The notes beneath the pieces were generated by a model that ran no database searches, had not been told where the DNA came from, and saw nothing but the letters and a program-made list of their open reading frames with translations. From Saccopteryx bilineata (lineage: Eukaryota > Chordata > Mammalia > Chiroptera > Emballonuridae), in the NCBI RefSeq assembly GCF_036850765.1, contig NC_089492.1, forward strand, positions 73,977,982-74,041,981: a stretch of 64,000 nt of DNA, written 5' to 3'. Position 1 is the stretch's first letter, and each line of letters begins with the position of its first letter. This document shows positions 33,765-45,130 of this stretch, one piece after another. The translations under genes and the position numbers were made by a program.

Positions 33765-34360
33765 ATTTATTTATTTGTTGTTTATTTATTTATTTTAAAG
33801 ATACATTTTCTACATAGTTGTATACCAATTTGGATTCAAAGTCCTAAACAGACTCCTAAGTGCCCTTCCCTCTGACAGTTGACAATCTGGTTTTTGTATC
33901 TATGCTTCTGTTTCTGTTTTGTTTGTTAAATTGTTTTGTTCATTAGATTCCACATATAAACAAAATCATATGGTATTTGTTTTTCTCTGACTGGCTTTTT
34001 TCACTTAGCATAATGCTCTCTACGTCCATCTATAGAATACATACAGCTGACTAGTATTCTATTCTATATATGTACCACAGCTTTTTTGTCTACTCATTTG
34101 CTGATGGCAATTGGGCTTTTTCCAGATCTTGGCTAAAGTTAACACTGAAATGAGCATAGGCGTGTTACATATATTATTTCGAGTTAGTGTTTCAGGTTTC
34201 TTCTGATATATTCTCAGAATCACTTGGTCAAGAGAGAGTTTCATTTTAAATTTTTGAGGTAACTCCATATTGCTTTCCAAAGTGGCTGCACCAGTCTGTA
34301 TTCCCACAAATAGTGCACAAGGGTTCCCTTTCGTCCACATCCTGGCCAACACTTATTCGT
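33765..34360 (-). mobile_element. LINE-1 3' portion (antisense)
   Basis: Minus strand holds the ORF2 C-terminal part and 3' UTR: equivalents of the window's own L1 zinc-knuckle region (34260-34350, reading GTGCACTATTTGTGGGAATA then CAGACTGGTGCAGCCACTTT), the region around the stop, and a 3' UTR ending in an A-rich tail (plus strand T-rich near 33765-33795). 5'-truncated and frameshifted. Confidence 0.88.
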
Positions 34361-34430
34361 TGACAAAAATCCATTCAACAGATGATGCTATTCAGCTGTG
34401 AAGTTGAAATGAATAACATAGAGTTTCTCC
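34361..34430 (+). mobile_element. Possible inverted LINE-1 piece
   Basis: Immediately next to the antisense fragment, the plus strand reads CAACAGATGATGCTATTCAG then CTGTGAAGTTGAAATGAATA, resembling sense-orientation L1 ORF2 3' sequence. It could be the inverted 5' part produced by twin priming, or a separate fragment. Confidence 0.4.
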
Positions 34431-36699
34431 TTTTCTTATTTAGAGATATAATACAAGAGATGAAGGGGAGGTCATAATGAAGGGCTGAACTCTATTATTA
34501 ACCTAATGTTTTATTCTCTTAGAATCTATTCCATTTTTTACTCCTTTGTTCCCCTGCGATTTTGTTGAGATGTTCCTCCTTTCTTATTCTTCTTAATTAC
34601 TTTTCTTTCTTTCCTTCCTTTTTATTACATTTCTATTCAGTTAGGGATTGCCAAGATGAAAAAAAAAATAACCAGCAATAGTCCTCTCCACAAAACAGAG
34701 TTCAGAAGGAAATCTGTTTACTATTTAAAGATCCTAAATGAAGGAAACTTACCTTACTTGAATTTATTCTCCCCACTTCTTTCTACCTGATATCATTGAC
34801 AACCATCATTTTTTTGGAGCCTTATAATTACCTTTGCACTTTTAATAGAAACGAAGTTTGAAAGTTTGATGTGAAGCTTGTATGTCTAAAGTGAAGCTGT
34901 AGAAGATATTGACAAATTGAAGTGATGCCTCCTTCATTCTCTTTGGTCTTTTGCCTGCCTTCACTGCTGGAAAGTCAAGAAATTCTCCAACAGTTTCCAC
35001 ACTATGCCACCTGAAATGGTGCTTTGAAGATGAGTGTGAGCCTCCTGTCAGGATCTGTGGGCTTTGTCTTCCCAGCACTGTAATGTTAGTAAGGTGACTG
35101 CAGTCAGATTCATACTTGAGAGTACATTTTGCTGCAACCAATGATTGATTAATGGTTAAATTATAAAGTTTTAAAGTTTAATTTTTTTAAATTTTAATTT
35201 ATACTCATGTTCAATGTTGACCTAAAGTGGTCCTAAAATAAGATTATGCCAGAAATTCAGTATTTTGATTTGATTAGTATATAATTAATAGAAATAAATT
35301 AAGGGGTTGTCTTTGCAGTGCTTTAGTCACTTCCTAATGAAAATTAAAAATTGATCAAGATATCCTCTTGGCTATACACAAATATTATTTAATTTTTCTA
35401 TGAATTTTCTCTTTCTCTTTTGTACTTTGCCTCCAATGAAGACATCATTAACCTTTTTATTTCTTATTCACTACTATTTAACAAACCGTTATTTAGCTTT
35501 GTCTCTGTAATGGGAACTATCCTGACCTTAAAGACAGACTAGGGGTCAAGATAAAGTTTTTATCATCAATGTACTTGGAGAAGCAGAAAGGCTGATAGTA
35601 TTACTGCTACAATGGAAATGATCACTGTGGAGGCACACAGAAGTATGACTTTTGATTTATTTCTTCTGCAACTGTATTGGTACAGTTTTTCTCCCTTTTT
35701 TTCTTTCAACAACCAATCCTGTTTCACTTGTGGAAGATTTTTCCTTACATTTATTGAATAAATTATCATCTTTAACATAGTTATTTCAAAGGCTCTGTAG
35801 AATAACTGAACATCAGAGCTATCTCCACACATTTACCAAAAAAAAAATAATAATCTGTAACTAAAAGTTAGTTTATCCTAAGGTACAGTGTAAAATAAAA
35901 GGAGATGGGGAGAGTAAATTCTTCAGATGGAGTAGATATATTTTATCTTGTTGAATACTCATTGTTTATATTTTTAGGAATTTCTTACTTTTCCTGTTAT
36001 TTTGTAAAAACATTTTAATCTAGAATCATCAAACCCCCCAAGAGAGAGTCTTGTCTGTAGACTGGCCAGAGCTTGTTTTAGTGAGTATATGGTTTGGCCT
36101 CTTGACAAAGATGAATTGTTCCTTTGCTCATTTGTTTTTATTGCCCTGGGCACTCAAGATTTTTCTTAGGAGTTGGCAATCACTGTTTGTTTTTTAGATG
36201 CCTGACCCCTTTATTCTCTGTGTCATCGCTCCTGGCTGTTGTGATTTCCTCTTATATCTTGGCATGGAGATCTTTTCTCAATTATACCTTGGCTGTTACC
36301 AAAACTCTATAGCAGTATCTCTCCCATGTTCTATTCTTCTGGCACAATTTACAAAGGGCTGCATAGAGTAATCTCCTGAAAAATTTCTAAGGTTTCTAAG
36401 AACATACTGTTTTTCTAGTGTACACAATAGTTTCCTATGGAAGTTTACTATTTCATAGAATTGCATATGAGTCAAACTATCCCAGTCATCTCAAAAGTAT
36501 GCTTATATCCAGTGGACACTAACATTTCACTGATTATTTATGGTCAAGCCTAGTAGTTGGCATCAACTATGAAACATAACTTTCAGCAGAATCCATTGCA
36601 TAAGTCAGGGCTCTGCTTAGTTTTTAAAAATTGCAATGATATTCATTCTTGGAACTTGATCTTTCTTTTTGCATCCTTAATAATAAGAGTTCAAAGTTT
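34431..36699. other. Unassigned sequence
   Basis: AT-rich with a denser block at 34880-35150. A minus-strand open frame of 88 codons (35566-35832) ends in a hydrophobic segment, but nothing supports it as a gene: no homologue, no promoter and no splice context. Confidence 0.4.
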
Positions 36700-36800
36700 T
36701 CTTTTGAATAAAGTGCTTCCATATATTTTATCTAATTTGACCATACAATAATGCTATGGGAGATAAACTATCCTAGTAACTTTTACTTCTGATCCAACAT
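36700..36800 (-). mobile_element. MIR fragment (antisense), weak
   Basis: AAAGTGCTTCCATATATTTT, then a ATCTAATTTGACCATACAATAATGC block and ATGGGAGATAAACTATC resemble antisense MIR. Confidence 0.4.
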
Positions 36801-37120
36801 CAAAGATATCTTTAAAAAAAACTAATTTTTATAAAAAAATATGCTCAATTATTAAGTAGTATGGGACAATTATATCATAAAACAAAGTATGTTAAAATGT
36901 TTTATGAACTATTATACAAAGGTTAACTACTTTTGCTTTGTTAATTACTATTATGCCTTCTTAATGGTCCATAATAGTGTATTGAATGTGAAGACAAAAA
37001 GTGAGTCAGAGTGAAATTATGTTATATATCATTTATGTAAGAACAGTATTTTCTGGAAGAACAATCTGGCCAATAGATGTCATTAAAATTTATAATCACC
37101 AAACTTTCAGAGTTTATCTC

Positions 37121-37165
<45 letters not shown>

Positions 37166-37639
37166 GTAGTTGATTCAGAATGGGTCTGAAAGAAGTTTGT
37201 GGGGTTTGTATTCAAGCTTTTTCATTTACTTCACCTGCGATTTAATATTTGTAAAGTTGAAGCAATAAAAGAAGGGTTGTTATAAATTAAATAAAAAATG
37301 TGTTTATTTAGCAAGAATAAAAATATTGCTCTTTTTCAGATTAAGACATTCTTGATTTTAGCAATGAACTACTCTTATATTAAAAACCCTTTCACCATCC
37401 TCTATGAAACTTCCAATCAGTGTTTATCAACACTTACCTTTTCTTTTTCTCCTTTAACAGTGAAGGAAACCTCTTCACTCAGTAAAGACAAAATTAAAGA
37501 CATTGCTTGAAATTTTAGCTTTTCCCCGTTGTCAATACTGCAATCCTTTAATTCATCCACCTTTTGTTATCTTTAAAATATTCCTTGTATAATTTATTAT
37601 TCTCATTTACATTTAAAGTAATCTATTATTTATATTATA
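36801..37639. other. Unassigned AT-rich sequence with a (CA)n run
   Basis: Nothing recognised apart from the CA repeat listed separately. Confidence 0.4.
37126..37163 (+). repeat. (CA)n microsatellite
   Basis: 19 uninterrupted CA units, a typical mammalian dinucleotide repeat. Confidence 0.97.
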
Positions 37640-38830
37640 TATGAAAATACCATCTACTTCTGTCTTCTCATCACCCTCTTATCTCCTTCCTTCTTGACCT
37701 ATCCACACTCTCCTTCAAGGGCAAACCTCTTGAAAAAGTTGTCTGTAGATGGTTGTCCTCATTTCTTCACTTTCAGTTTATTTCTCAGCTTAATAAATTT
37801 TTGGTTTCCACTTGCATAGCTTCATCAAAACTGTTCTGGCTAATATCACTTTTCTACCCTCATACTGTTAAATTTAAGGTACTGTCATATGTCTTCCCAA
37901 CAGCATTCTTCACTATTGAGTACTCCTTAACTTTTTCATACACTCCCTTTTAGTGGCCTGTGTGACAAAATATTTTTCTGGATTACCTTTCTTTTTTTCT
38001 TTCTCAGTTTCCTTTTCCAACCCCTTGACTTTTGCTCAAGAACTTCTGAAAATACTGACTATCTTAAAAGTTTTCAAGTAAGGCTAATGCTTTCATTTCA
38101 CAGACCACACTTTGAGGAAAAAGTTTCTATAAAATCACTAAAAATTCTGAAGACTCAGATGTAGCTCTTATCACTTCTCATGCAGAATTATCTCCCTAGG
38201 CAATCTCATCCATTTCTATGGATTTAACCACCATTCACAGGTTGATGGTTCCCAAATCGTAATAGCCATTCTGGACCCCTTTTCTAACTTCCAGACTCAT
38301 GGATCAAGTTCCTACACGGCATTGTCTGTAGAACGTTTTATTGACATTTAAATTTCTAATTCTAACAGTTAAATTTTTTAACTTCCCTCCAAAACTTTCC
38401 CAGCTCTTAATTATCCATTTCAGTCAATAGCACCCTACCCACCCAGGAGCAAGCCACTAATTTGATGCTAAACATGCTCTGTTTTATCTGATAAATGTAA
38501 ACCTTGACCATGTAATATTTCACATTCCTAAAAAAATCTTTAGAGATTGTCAACCTTTTTTTCTTCTCAGAGAAACAACTCTAGTTCTAGTTCAGCTTCT
38601 AGTTATTCTCCAGGTCTTAGCTTGAACATCATGCTCTTAAGTCAACCTTCATGACCGCTGCTATTCATAAAATAACTTATACATATATATTACTTATACA
38701 GGTATACTTTCTACTCCCATACTATATATACTGTGAACTCCATAAAACCAGATTGTGTCAGTTTTGTTTAACAGTATGTCCTCATCTAGCAGACTGCTTG
38801 GATTCAAACACATTTGTTGAATGAATTCTT
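37640..38830 (+). mobile_element. L2 LINE, about 1.2 kb, decayed
   Basis: Read in order: CTTCTGTCTTCTCATCACCC, then CAAGGGCAAACCTCTTGAAA, AAAACTGTTCTGGCTAATAT, GGTTGATGGTTCCCAAATCG, TAACTTCCAGACTCATGGAT, CTTGAACATCATGCTCTTAA, and the terminal TTGTTGAATGAATTC. This order matches the 3' half of the L2 reverse-transcriptase ORF and its 3' UTR. No reading frame survives. L2 is an ancient CR1-clade LINE inactive in placental mammals. Confidence 0.85.
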
Positions 38831-39511
38831 CAACTTGAATGAAAATTAGAGGATTGGATTTTAATCCACATATCTTGACCTTCTAACTCTGTAATTCATT
38901 CTGACACTGTGATACTCAAGTCACTCAAATTGAATTAATTTTCAACTGTCATTAATTTAAATAGCTGCTTGATTTCTCCCTTAGGCCTTAGCTGCTAGAT
39001 GGAATAATGCTCTGTTTCTGAATGTCAGTGGCTCACAAGGTACTGTGCAATTGGCTTACCAAAAACTAAAATTTGGTTATATTTTGTTAAAGAATAATTA
39101 ATCACACCACGTGTGGACAAACGACTGACACTTAGTGTTAAGAAATTCTGAAGCTGCTAGAGATTATCTCATCAAAAAAAGTCAACATTATTTTCTCTCT
39201 AGTGCCAAAGTCCATCAGTTGCTGGTAACTGCTTAAAGTGGCACGGTAAGAATGAATGTGATAACTGTTTTGGGCACAGTGCTGAAGAAGCCTGGTGTCC
39301 ATTTGCAATATCTGCCATAGTGCAGGGTAGGAGAAGTGGGGATTTGTGATAGCTCTTTCAACTCTGATGTTGTAGTAATATAATGTTACAGTAATTAAAT
39401 ATATAGAACTATAAAAAATATGGAAGATATATAAAAGTAATTAAGACATAATATTAAAATCAATTAAGGAAATTAAATAAAGTTATATCATCTGGATAGA
39501 AATTAATATAG
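38831..39511. other. Unassigned sequence upstream of an LTR
   Basis: AT-rich, with a more balanced block at 38980-39340. No gene or named repeat recognised. Confidence 0.4.
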
Positions 39512-39772
39512 TGTGTACAGATATGATAAACGGACTCTGACTTTTGAGCAGGGCCCAGTTAGTACGAGTGTGAAGTTATACATAGATAAGAATTAGCTCT
39601 GTTAAGTTAACATAAACAAGAAGCTTCCCTAGGAACACCTTAAAAGTGGCTTTATGTAACATTTCAGTAGATTAACATAAAAAGGGTTCCCTTCAAAGAA
39701 CTCCCAAAAAGGTGATTTTGAGGTAATAATCCTGTAGATTGACACCTGTTAGAAGGTGTTGGCCAGAAAAAG

Positions 39773-39779
39773 TATTAAA
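39773..39779 (+). promoter_or_regulatory. LTR TATA-like box
   Basis: TATTAAA, about 165 bp upstream of the AATAAA, a spacing usual for LTR promoters. Confidence 0.45.
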
Positions 39780-39936
39780 GCTGAGGGGCCCCCCCTGCTG
39801 AAGTAGTCGCCCAAACTCCAACATGTATGTGGACTGTCTCTACCATGCCACTCAGCTCTGACCAAAGACAGCGAGAGGAGCACGGCAACAGGGCCCCCTT
39901 AAGCTGTTCCCTGGCATGCCAAAAGGATTTGTGAGT

Positions 39937-39942
39937 AATAAA
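39937..39942 (+). terminator. LTR polyadenylation signal
   Basis: AATAAA followed by TTGCCTGTGTGATTCTTG, the R/U5 border type of sequence. Confidence 0.6.
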
Positions 39943-40004
39943 TTGCCTGTGTGATTCTTGCAACTAATTTTGTGCGTCAGTCTCACGTCTTTCCTCCAGT
40001 GGCA

Positions 40005-40185
40005 GTTGGTGTCCGCACTGATAAGTAGAATCCTCATAGCTGCCTCAAGAGCAGTCTTGAAGAGGCTGCCAGCTCTGCTGATAAGCAACAGGAGTGTCCC
40101 ACTGCACAGGGAAGACAAATCAGGGACGCCTGATTGACAACATAGAGCTTGGGCTCTACTGAGACACCTGATTTGGTCCATAAAT
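40005..40185 (+). mobile_element. Short retroviral leader remnant
   Basis: TGGTGTCCGCACTGATAAG directly after the LTR could be a decayed tRNA primer-binding site and leader. It then continues as GC-richer sequence to about 40185, where the surroundings become AT-rich. No gag, pol or env homology is visible, so the rest of the provirus is absent. Confidence 0.4.
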
Positions 40186-40699
40186 AAAAAATTTTAAAAT
40201 CAGGAAGAATAATGGCTTAAATAATCTTGTTTTACTACTAGTTTGAGATATAGTCAAGACTAGAAATTATATTTCATGACTTTTAAAACTATCCTTTACT
40301 TTCACTGCTTATTTCTAGAATTTTCTATTTGAATTTTGCTCATAATATTTTTGTTTATCTAACCTTTTCCTAGAGATTTTATGCACACAGCCTTTGTTCT
40401 TATTATTTGAATTAAACAAAATTAATATGCTTTTTAAGGTATTATAACAATTTTCATTTATTGAAATGACTAGTGATATACAAAACAATTTTTTGTTATT
40501 GAGTTAGTATTTTTTAATACATTCAAAATGACCATTTTTAATTCCAAATCTGTTTCAAACATCTTACTAGCAAATCCAACTGTAGCATGTAACTTTAAAT
40601 ATTGAAAATTGTCTTAGCAACAATTACAGGATCTCTGCCTTACTGTTTTTTCTGAAATTTCTTTTTTCTTAAAGTGTGACCTGTTGTTATACTTGTTTT
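40186..40699. other. Unassigned AT-rich sequence
   Basis: Nothing recognised between the LTR remnant and the SINE. Confidence 0.4.
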
Positions 40700-40713
40700 G
40701 AAATGGAAGTTGG
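40700..40713. repeat. SINE target duplication, left
   Basis: GAAATGGAAGTTGG, exact partner at 40922-40935. Confidence 0.9.
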
Positions 40714-40880
40714 GACTGACCTGTGGTGGTGCAGTGGATAAAGCGTCGACCTGGAAATGCTGAGGTTGCCAGTTCGAAACCCTGGGCTTGCCCGGTCAAG
40801 GCACATATGGGAGTTGATGCTTCCAGCTCCTTCTCTCCTCTCTCTCTCTCTATGTCTCTCCCTCTCCTCTCTAAAATGAA

Positions 40881-40919
<39 letters not shown>

Positions 40920-40921
40920 AA
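40714..40921 (+). mobile_element. tRNA-derived SINE, family C
   Basis: Begins GACTGACCTGTGGTGGTGCA with AGTGGATAAAGCG (A box) and AGTTCGAAACCC (B box), then AAGGCACATATGGGAGTTGA, a CT-rich stretch and an (AAAT)n tail of about 11 units. A second member lies in reverse at 62713-62946. Exact target duplications suggest that it is relatively young. Confidence 0.93.
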
Positions 40922-40935
40922 GAAATGGAAGTTGG
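40922..40935. repeat. SINE target duplication, right
   Basis: GAAATGGAAGTTGG, exact match to 40700-40713. Confidence 0.9.
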
Positions 40936-41165
40936 AATACAGATTAAATTAGAACCCACAATTACTTTTAAAAACTTTAATAAACATATTTGATAAGGCT
41001 ATTTTTTTATCTCGCTGGGTTGTCAACATGTCATTAACTCATTCTCAATTTTTAAAAAATTGTCAGGCAAAAGTAGAAAATGTAACCTTTTAAGGGATGT
41101 AAAGTGAGAACTTACACCTAAGTGTTGCCTTGTTGAAGGAAGAAGTATTTTGGGAGGTGTGATAA

Positions 41166-41179
41166 ATAAGATTAGGCTT
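41166..41179. repeat. SINE target duplication, left
   Basis: ATAAGATTAGGCTT, partner ATAAGATCAGGCTT at 41545-41558 (one difference). Confidence 0.85.
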
Positions 41180-41544
41180 GCCTGACCAAGTGGTGGCGCA
41201 GAAGATAGAGCATCGGACTGGGATGCGGAGGACCCAGGTTCGAGACCCCGAGGTTACCAGCTTGAGCGCGGGCTCATCTGGTTTGAGTAAAGCTCACCAG
41301 CTTGGACCCAAGGTCACTGGCTCGAGCAAGGGGTTACTCAGTCTGCTGTAGCCCCACGGTCAAGGCACATATGAGATAGCAATCAATGAACAACTAAGGT
41401 GTCGCAACGAAAAACTAATGATTGATGCTTCTTAACTCTCTCCGTTCCTGCCTGTCTGTTCCTATCTATCCCTTTCTCTGACTCTCTCTCTGTCTATGTA
41501 AAAAAAAATAAAATAAAATAAAAATAATTATATATAAAATATAT
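41180..41544 (+). mobile_element. tRNA-derived SINE, family B, full length
   Basis: Starts GCCTGACCAAGTGGTGGCGC (first base shared with the target site), has B box GGTTCGAGACC, CAGCTTGAGCGCGGGCTCAT, CAATCAATGAACAACTAAGG, a CT-rich stretch and an A-rich, (TAAAA)n-like tail. Slightly more CpG is retained than in the copy at 20739. Confidence 0.92.
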
Positions 41545-41558
41545 ATAAGATCAGGCTT
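41545..41558. repeat. SINE target duplication, right
   Basis: ATAAGATCAGGCTT, partner of 41166-41179. Confidence 0.85.
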
Positions 41559-41824
41559 TCTAGCTGAAATGTATAAATTGCTCAGTGTTTAGAGAAATCA
41601 GAGAATATTCACTGAATGAAGAGATCTTTCAGAGAATAAAAAAGTAGGACTGATAGAAATATCAGTATTAACAAAAGTAGTGACCAAAGGCATTTGAATG
41701 CAAACCAGAAACATTTCTAATTGTGAAATATAAAAGAAGTGCAATGGATTGATGACAAGTAATAATATAACCTTCTTCTTCTTTTTTGTTTTTTTTTTTT
41801 TTTACCAAAATCTATACATAAGTT

Positions 41825-42240
41825 TGATGCCTGGGAATAAGCACAGTTTTGTGGAAGATCTAGGTATCAAATGACTAACACAGGGACTGTGTCGAGGATG
41901 CCAAGCAGGACTCTGAGAAGCAAGCTTAAGATTGTTGGGTCTTCCTCAACTCACATCACACATTGGTGGTCTTCATTTGGTAGGATCTCCAGGATACATC
42001 ATATACGCTTCAAGATAATTTGTGACTTTCAGCATATCAAACCCTCACAAGTCTGCAGCTCCTGTTGTGTCCTGCAGCAACACTTGTTGACATGACGGAG
42101 TAGTAACATCATAGAAGAGTGCTCTGCATCCTTGCCTGGCCTCCTTCTTCTTTTTCATCCTCATGGCCTTCAGCTTGCAATTCTCAAATAAAGGATCAGC
42201 ATTTTAATATTTGCCTTAGGCTCTGCTTTTGAAGAATCTG
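41825..42240 (+). mobile_element. Possible ancient LTR (MaLR/ERVL-like)
   Basis: GATGCCTGGGAATAAGCACA, then AACACAGGGACTGTGTCGAG, AATAAA at 42187-42192, and a terminal GCCTTAGGCTCTGCTTTTGA resemble the R/U5 side of old mammalian LTRs. I have no target duplication and cannot name the family. An overlapping 74-codon frame is probably chance. Confidence 0.35.
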
Positions 42241-43999
42241 GGCTAAACACTGGTGTGAAATACATACATTCACCAAATAGCATTTTTCTCAGAGGATCTT
42301 ACTGGCCAATTTTCACACTGCTTTTGGGTATTGCAATGTGATTTTACATGTACACACATAGTATACATACAATATATCATAATATAATATATAAATATCT
42401 ATATTCAGAGTATATATTTATACTAACTCTACACTAAAGATATATAAATATATTTCCATATATATGAAATTAAAGAGCTTCAGAAAACTAAAGTTATAGA
42501 GGGTTAAGAAATAAGTTAATACAATATTTTGTCACTGTTATTTCTCCTTAAAATGTCATGTTCGAAGGAAAAAATTATTGAATTGTTCAAGCTGCAAATT
42601 TTACAAAGAAGAATATCATCACTGAACAGGCTGTGAAGGGAGCAAACTTTTTAGGTGGGGTTGTTCACTATAAAATTCCTTCAGAGCCCAGTACCTTGAT
42701 TAACACAGGAAAGAAACTCAAGAAAATTTGGTAGGTGGGTCGAAAATGAGGTCTCAACACTATCAACTGTTATTCATTAATTATGGTTCCTATTACTGTT
42801 TTTGATGTGAGGATTGTCTCTAAACTGTTGGGTACATTTTGTTATTAAACAATTTTATTTTCACATCTGAAGAAGTCTGTTGCTAAATGGTATTATTATT
42901 TTTTACTTCAAAATAACATCTTTTAAAATGCTTTACTTTTCAATAAATGCCCTCAGACATTACATAATCTTTTTTTCAGAAATAAGCTGATGATATATGT
43001 AGATGATGCAAAAAGCTTGCTGATTCATTTATCTCAAGCAACTGGTCAATTCCCTGAATTAAGTCAATAAAATTTGTTGCTTGATTGGTTTAACTCTTGA
43101 CTTAAAATGGTCTGTTGTCTTGCTAGGTAGACATGGCCAGTTTTGTTTTCCTCTCTTTCTATCTCTTTTAAGTATTATGTTGCTTCCCTTAGCATTTTCT
43201 AACTTTGTGCTAAAGGAATTCTTCAGAAGTAGGCCCTCTGTACATTTAAAGCATTTTTAATGTTGCAGATGACTTGTTTCTTACAGGCATCTCTGTTTGA
43301 GTACCCAACAATATTCATCAAGTACAGAATTTGTTTTCACTTATTTCTCACAAATTCAAATTTCTTTCTTCCTGCAGATGTCTAGCTTAAAATCAGGGAT
43401 ATGAAGAACTTCTTTGGAAATTCTACCCCTATTTGAAGGTAATGCTTTTGAAGTTTTTCCCTTAGGGGATATCAGGGGTATATATTTCTTGCATAACTTT
43501 TTACAGCAAAAGGTCTGCAGATTTACCTAACATATAAGCCCTGAATAACTATGTTGTGCAAATAAAATATATACTCAAATGCTTTCTCAGCAACAGGACT
43601 TTTCCTGTTGAATCAAGGAAAGCAGCTTTCTGTTTTATTTGGAGCAATATAAAAACACTTTGAAGATTTTCAACATTTAACTGTTTTAAAAACTAGATTA
43701 AACGTACTTATAGAGTTAAAATGTTTTCTGTGTTCTAATAATGATTATGGTAGTGATAAAAAGAGTTAGCATTCTGCTGTTACAGAGCATTTTTATTATA
43801 AATATCTTACCTGACTACTGGGGTTAATCAGATCTTGCAAAAGGGAATTTCACAATGATGATTTAAATCCATAAAGCAGAAATAATGTTTTTATTATTGT
43901 GCTTTGAGCTTTAGTCCATGTGTAATGAAAAACAATTTGTTGAAGCCGTAGTGTTTATTTAACTGTAATGTTGTTTTTTTTGGTTATATATTCATATTT
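42241..43999. other. Unassigned AT-rich sequence
   Basis: Includes TATA-type low-complexity sequence at about 42350-42470. No gene recognised. Confidence 0.4.
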
Positions 44000-44112
44000 C
44001 TGAATTGTGAGTCTCATTTGGCAGATAAATATATTTTATTCACCTCTCTAGCACCAGTGACCAGCATATACCTGAGTGCTCACAGTATTTTTAATTGAAT
44101 GAATGAATGAAA
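44000..44112 (+). mobile_element. L2 3'-end fragment
   Basis: TTGTGAGTCTCATTTGGCAG, then CACCTCTCTAGCACCAGTGA and the GAATGAATGAATG end fit the L2 3' terminus. Confidence 0.6.
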
Positions 44113-44924
44113 ATACAGAATTAAGATAATATATATTACTATACGTTAGGGGATAATATACTCACACTACTTTAAAAAAATTTACACATGATATATAGGG
44201 AATACAGTTTCTTTCCAAATTACCCGCTTTGCTGGATGCATACTGACGGAGATTATTTATACATGGAGTACTATTTTGCATAGGGATATAGCAGCTGGGG
44301 ATAGATGGGTTAGGACCCTTGAACCTTGAACTTTTCCACATGCTGTTGCTCACAGAATTCAAATGGGATATGTCATTTATCAATTCTAATTTCAGTGTAC
44401 CATAGTTTCTTTTAGAAATTGCCATTGACAAGTGCTATTGATAATTGTGTTTATATATAAATTCATTTATCTCCCCATTCTCTCACTCTTGGGACTAATG
44501 ATATCACTATTTTTATTTCTTGATGTATACACTCACAACTTTTATTAGTCACCATATTTTTTTCAAGTGCCCAATCATGTCCATTTGCTACATTTTGTGA
44601 AAAGCCTATAAATTCAAAACTAGCTTTTTTATTCACTTAATCTTAGTTAGGGTTCTTTTGAATGGCTCACAGAAACTTTTGATGATGATGAAGGACTTTT
44701 ATAAATATTTTCCCATACAATTATTTTTGAGGAGCCGTTTTAATTCTTATAAAATTAATACAACTTAAAAATATTTATTTTGTTTTCCTAAAATATAGTT
44801 TACAATAATATTATAACTCTAGCCTCAAACATTTTTTAATAGAAAATACATAGGAATTTATTTTTGGAAGTCCTTAAAATGTTTGCAGTTGATATGCCCT
44901 AATTTATAACCATCTGGATTAATT

Positions 44925-45130
44925 TATTTAACTCATTTATTTAATTCATTCAACCCTTGTGACATACTATGTATTGTTTTTTAAGTCCTGGAGTTATAGC
45001 AGTAAGTATAGAAAATAATTTACCCTCATGGAGCTTATATTATTGAGGTAGCCAGACAATAAACAAGATTAATAAGTAGAACATATATTTTTTAGTATTA
45101 CAACAGAAAAGTAATTTCAAAAGGCACAGA
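44925..45130 (+). mobile_element. Ancient mammalian interspersed repeat (as at 8555)
   Basis: TTAATTCATTCAACCCTTGT, then CATGGAGCTTATATTATTGA, a GGTAGCCAGACAATAAACAAG block and ACAGAAAAGTAATTTCAAAA follow the same layout as the element at 8555-8900. Confidence 0.6.

Larger units (their letters stand above)
39512..40004 (+). mobile_element. LTR of an endogenous retrovirus
   Basis: The signal order fits a retroviral LTR: TATTAAA at 39773-39779 as TATA-like box, a GC-richer R region, AATAAA at 39937-39942, then a U5-like GTGCGTCAGTCTCACGTC segment, ending CA at 40003-40004. A TGG-initiated stretch that could be a primer-binding site follows two bases later. The left border is uncertain; TGTGTACAG at 39512 is my best choice, with no duplication confirmed. 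Confidence 0.6.

Noticed and set aside
35566..35832. 88-codon minus-strand frame with a C-terminal hydrophobic segment
   Set aside because: Hydrophobic codons are common by chance in AT-rich DNA; no homologue, promoter or splice signals.
41871..42095. 74-codon frame
   Set aside because: Overlaps a probable old LTR; no support as a gene.
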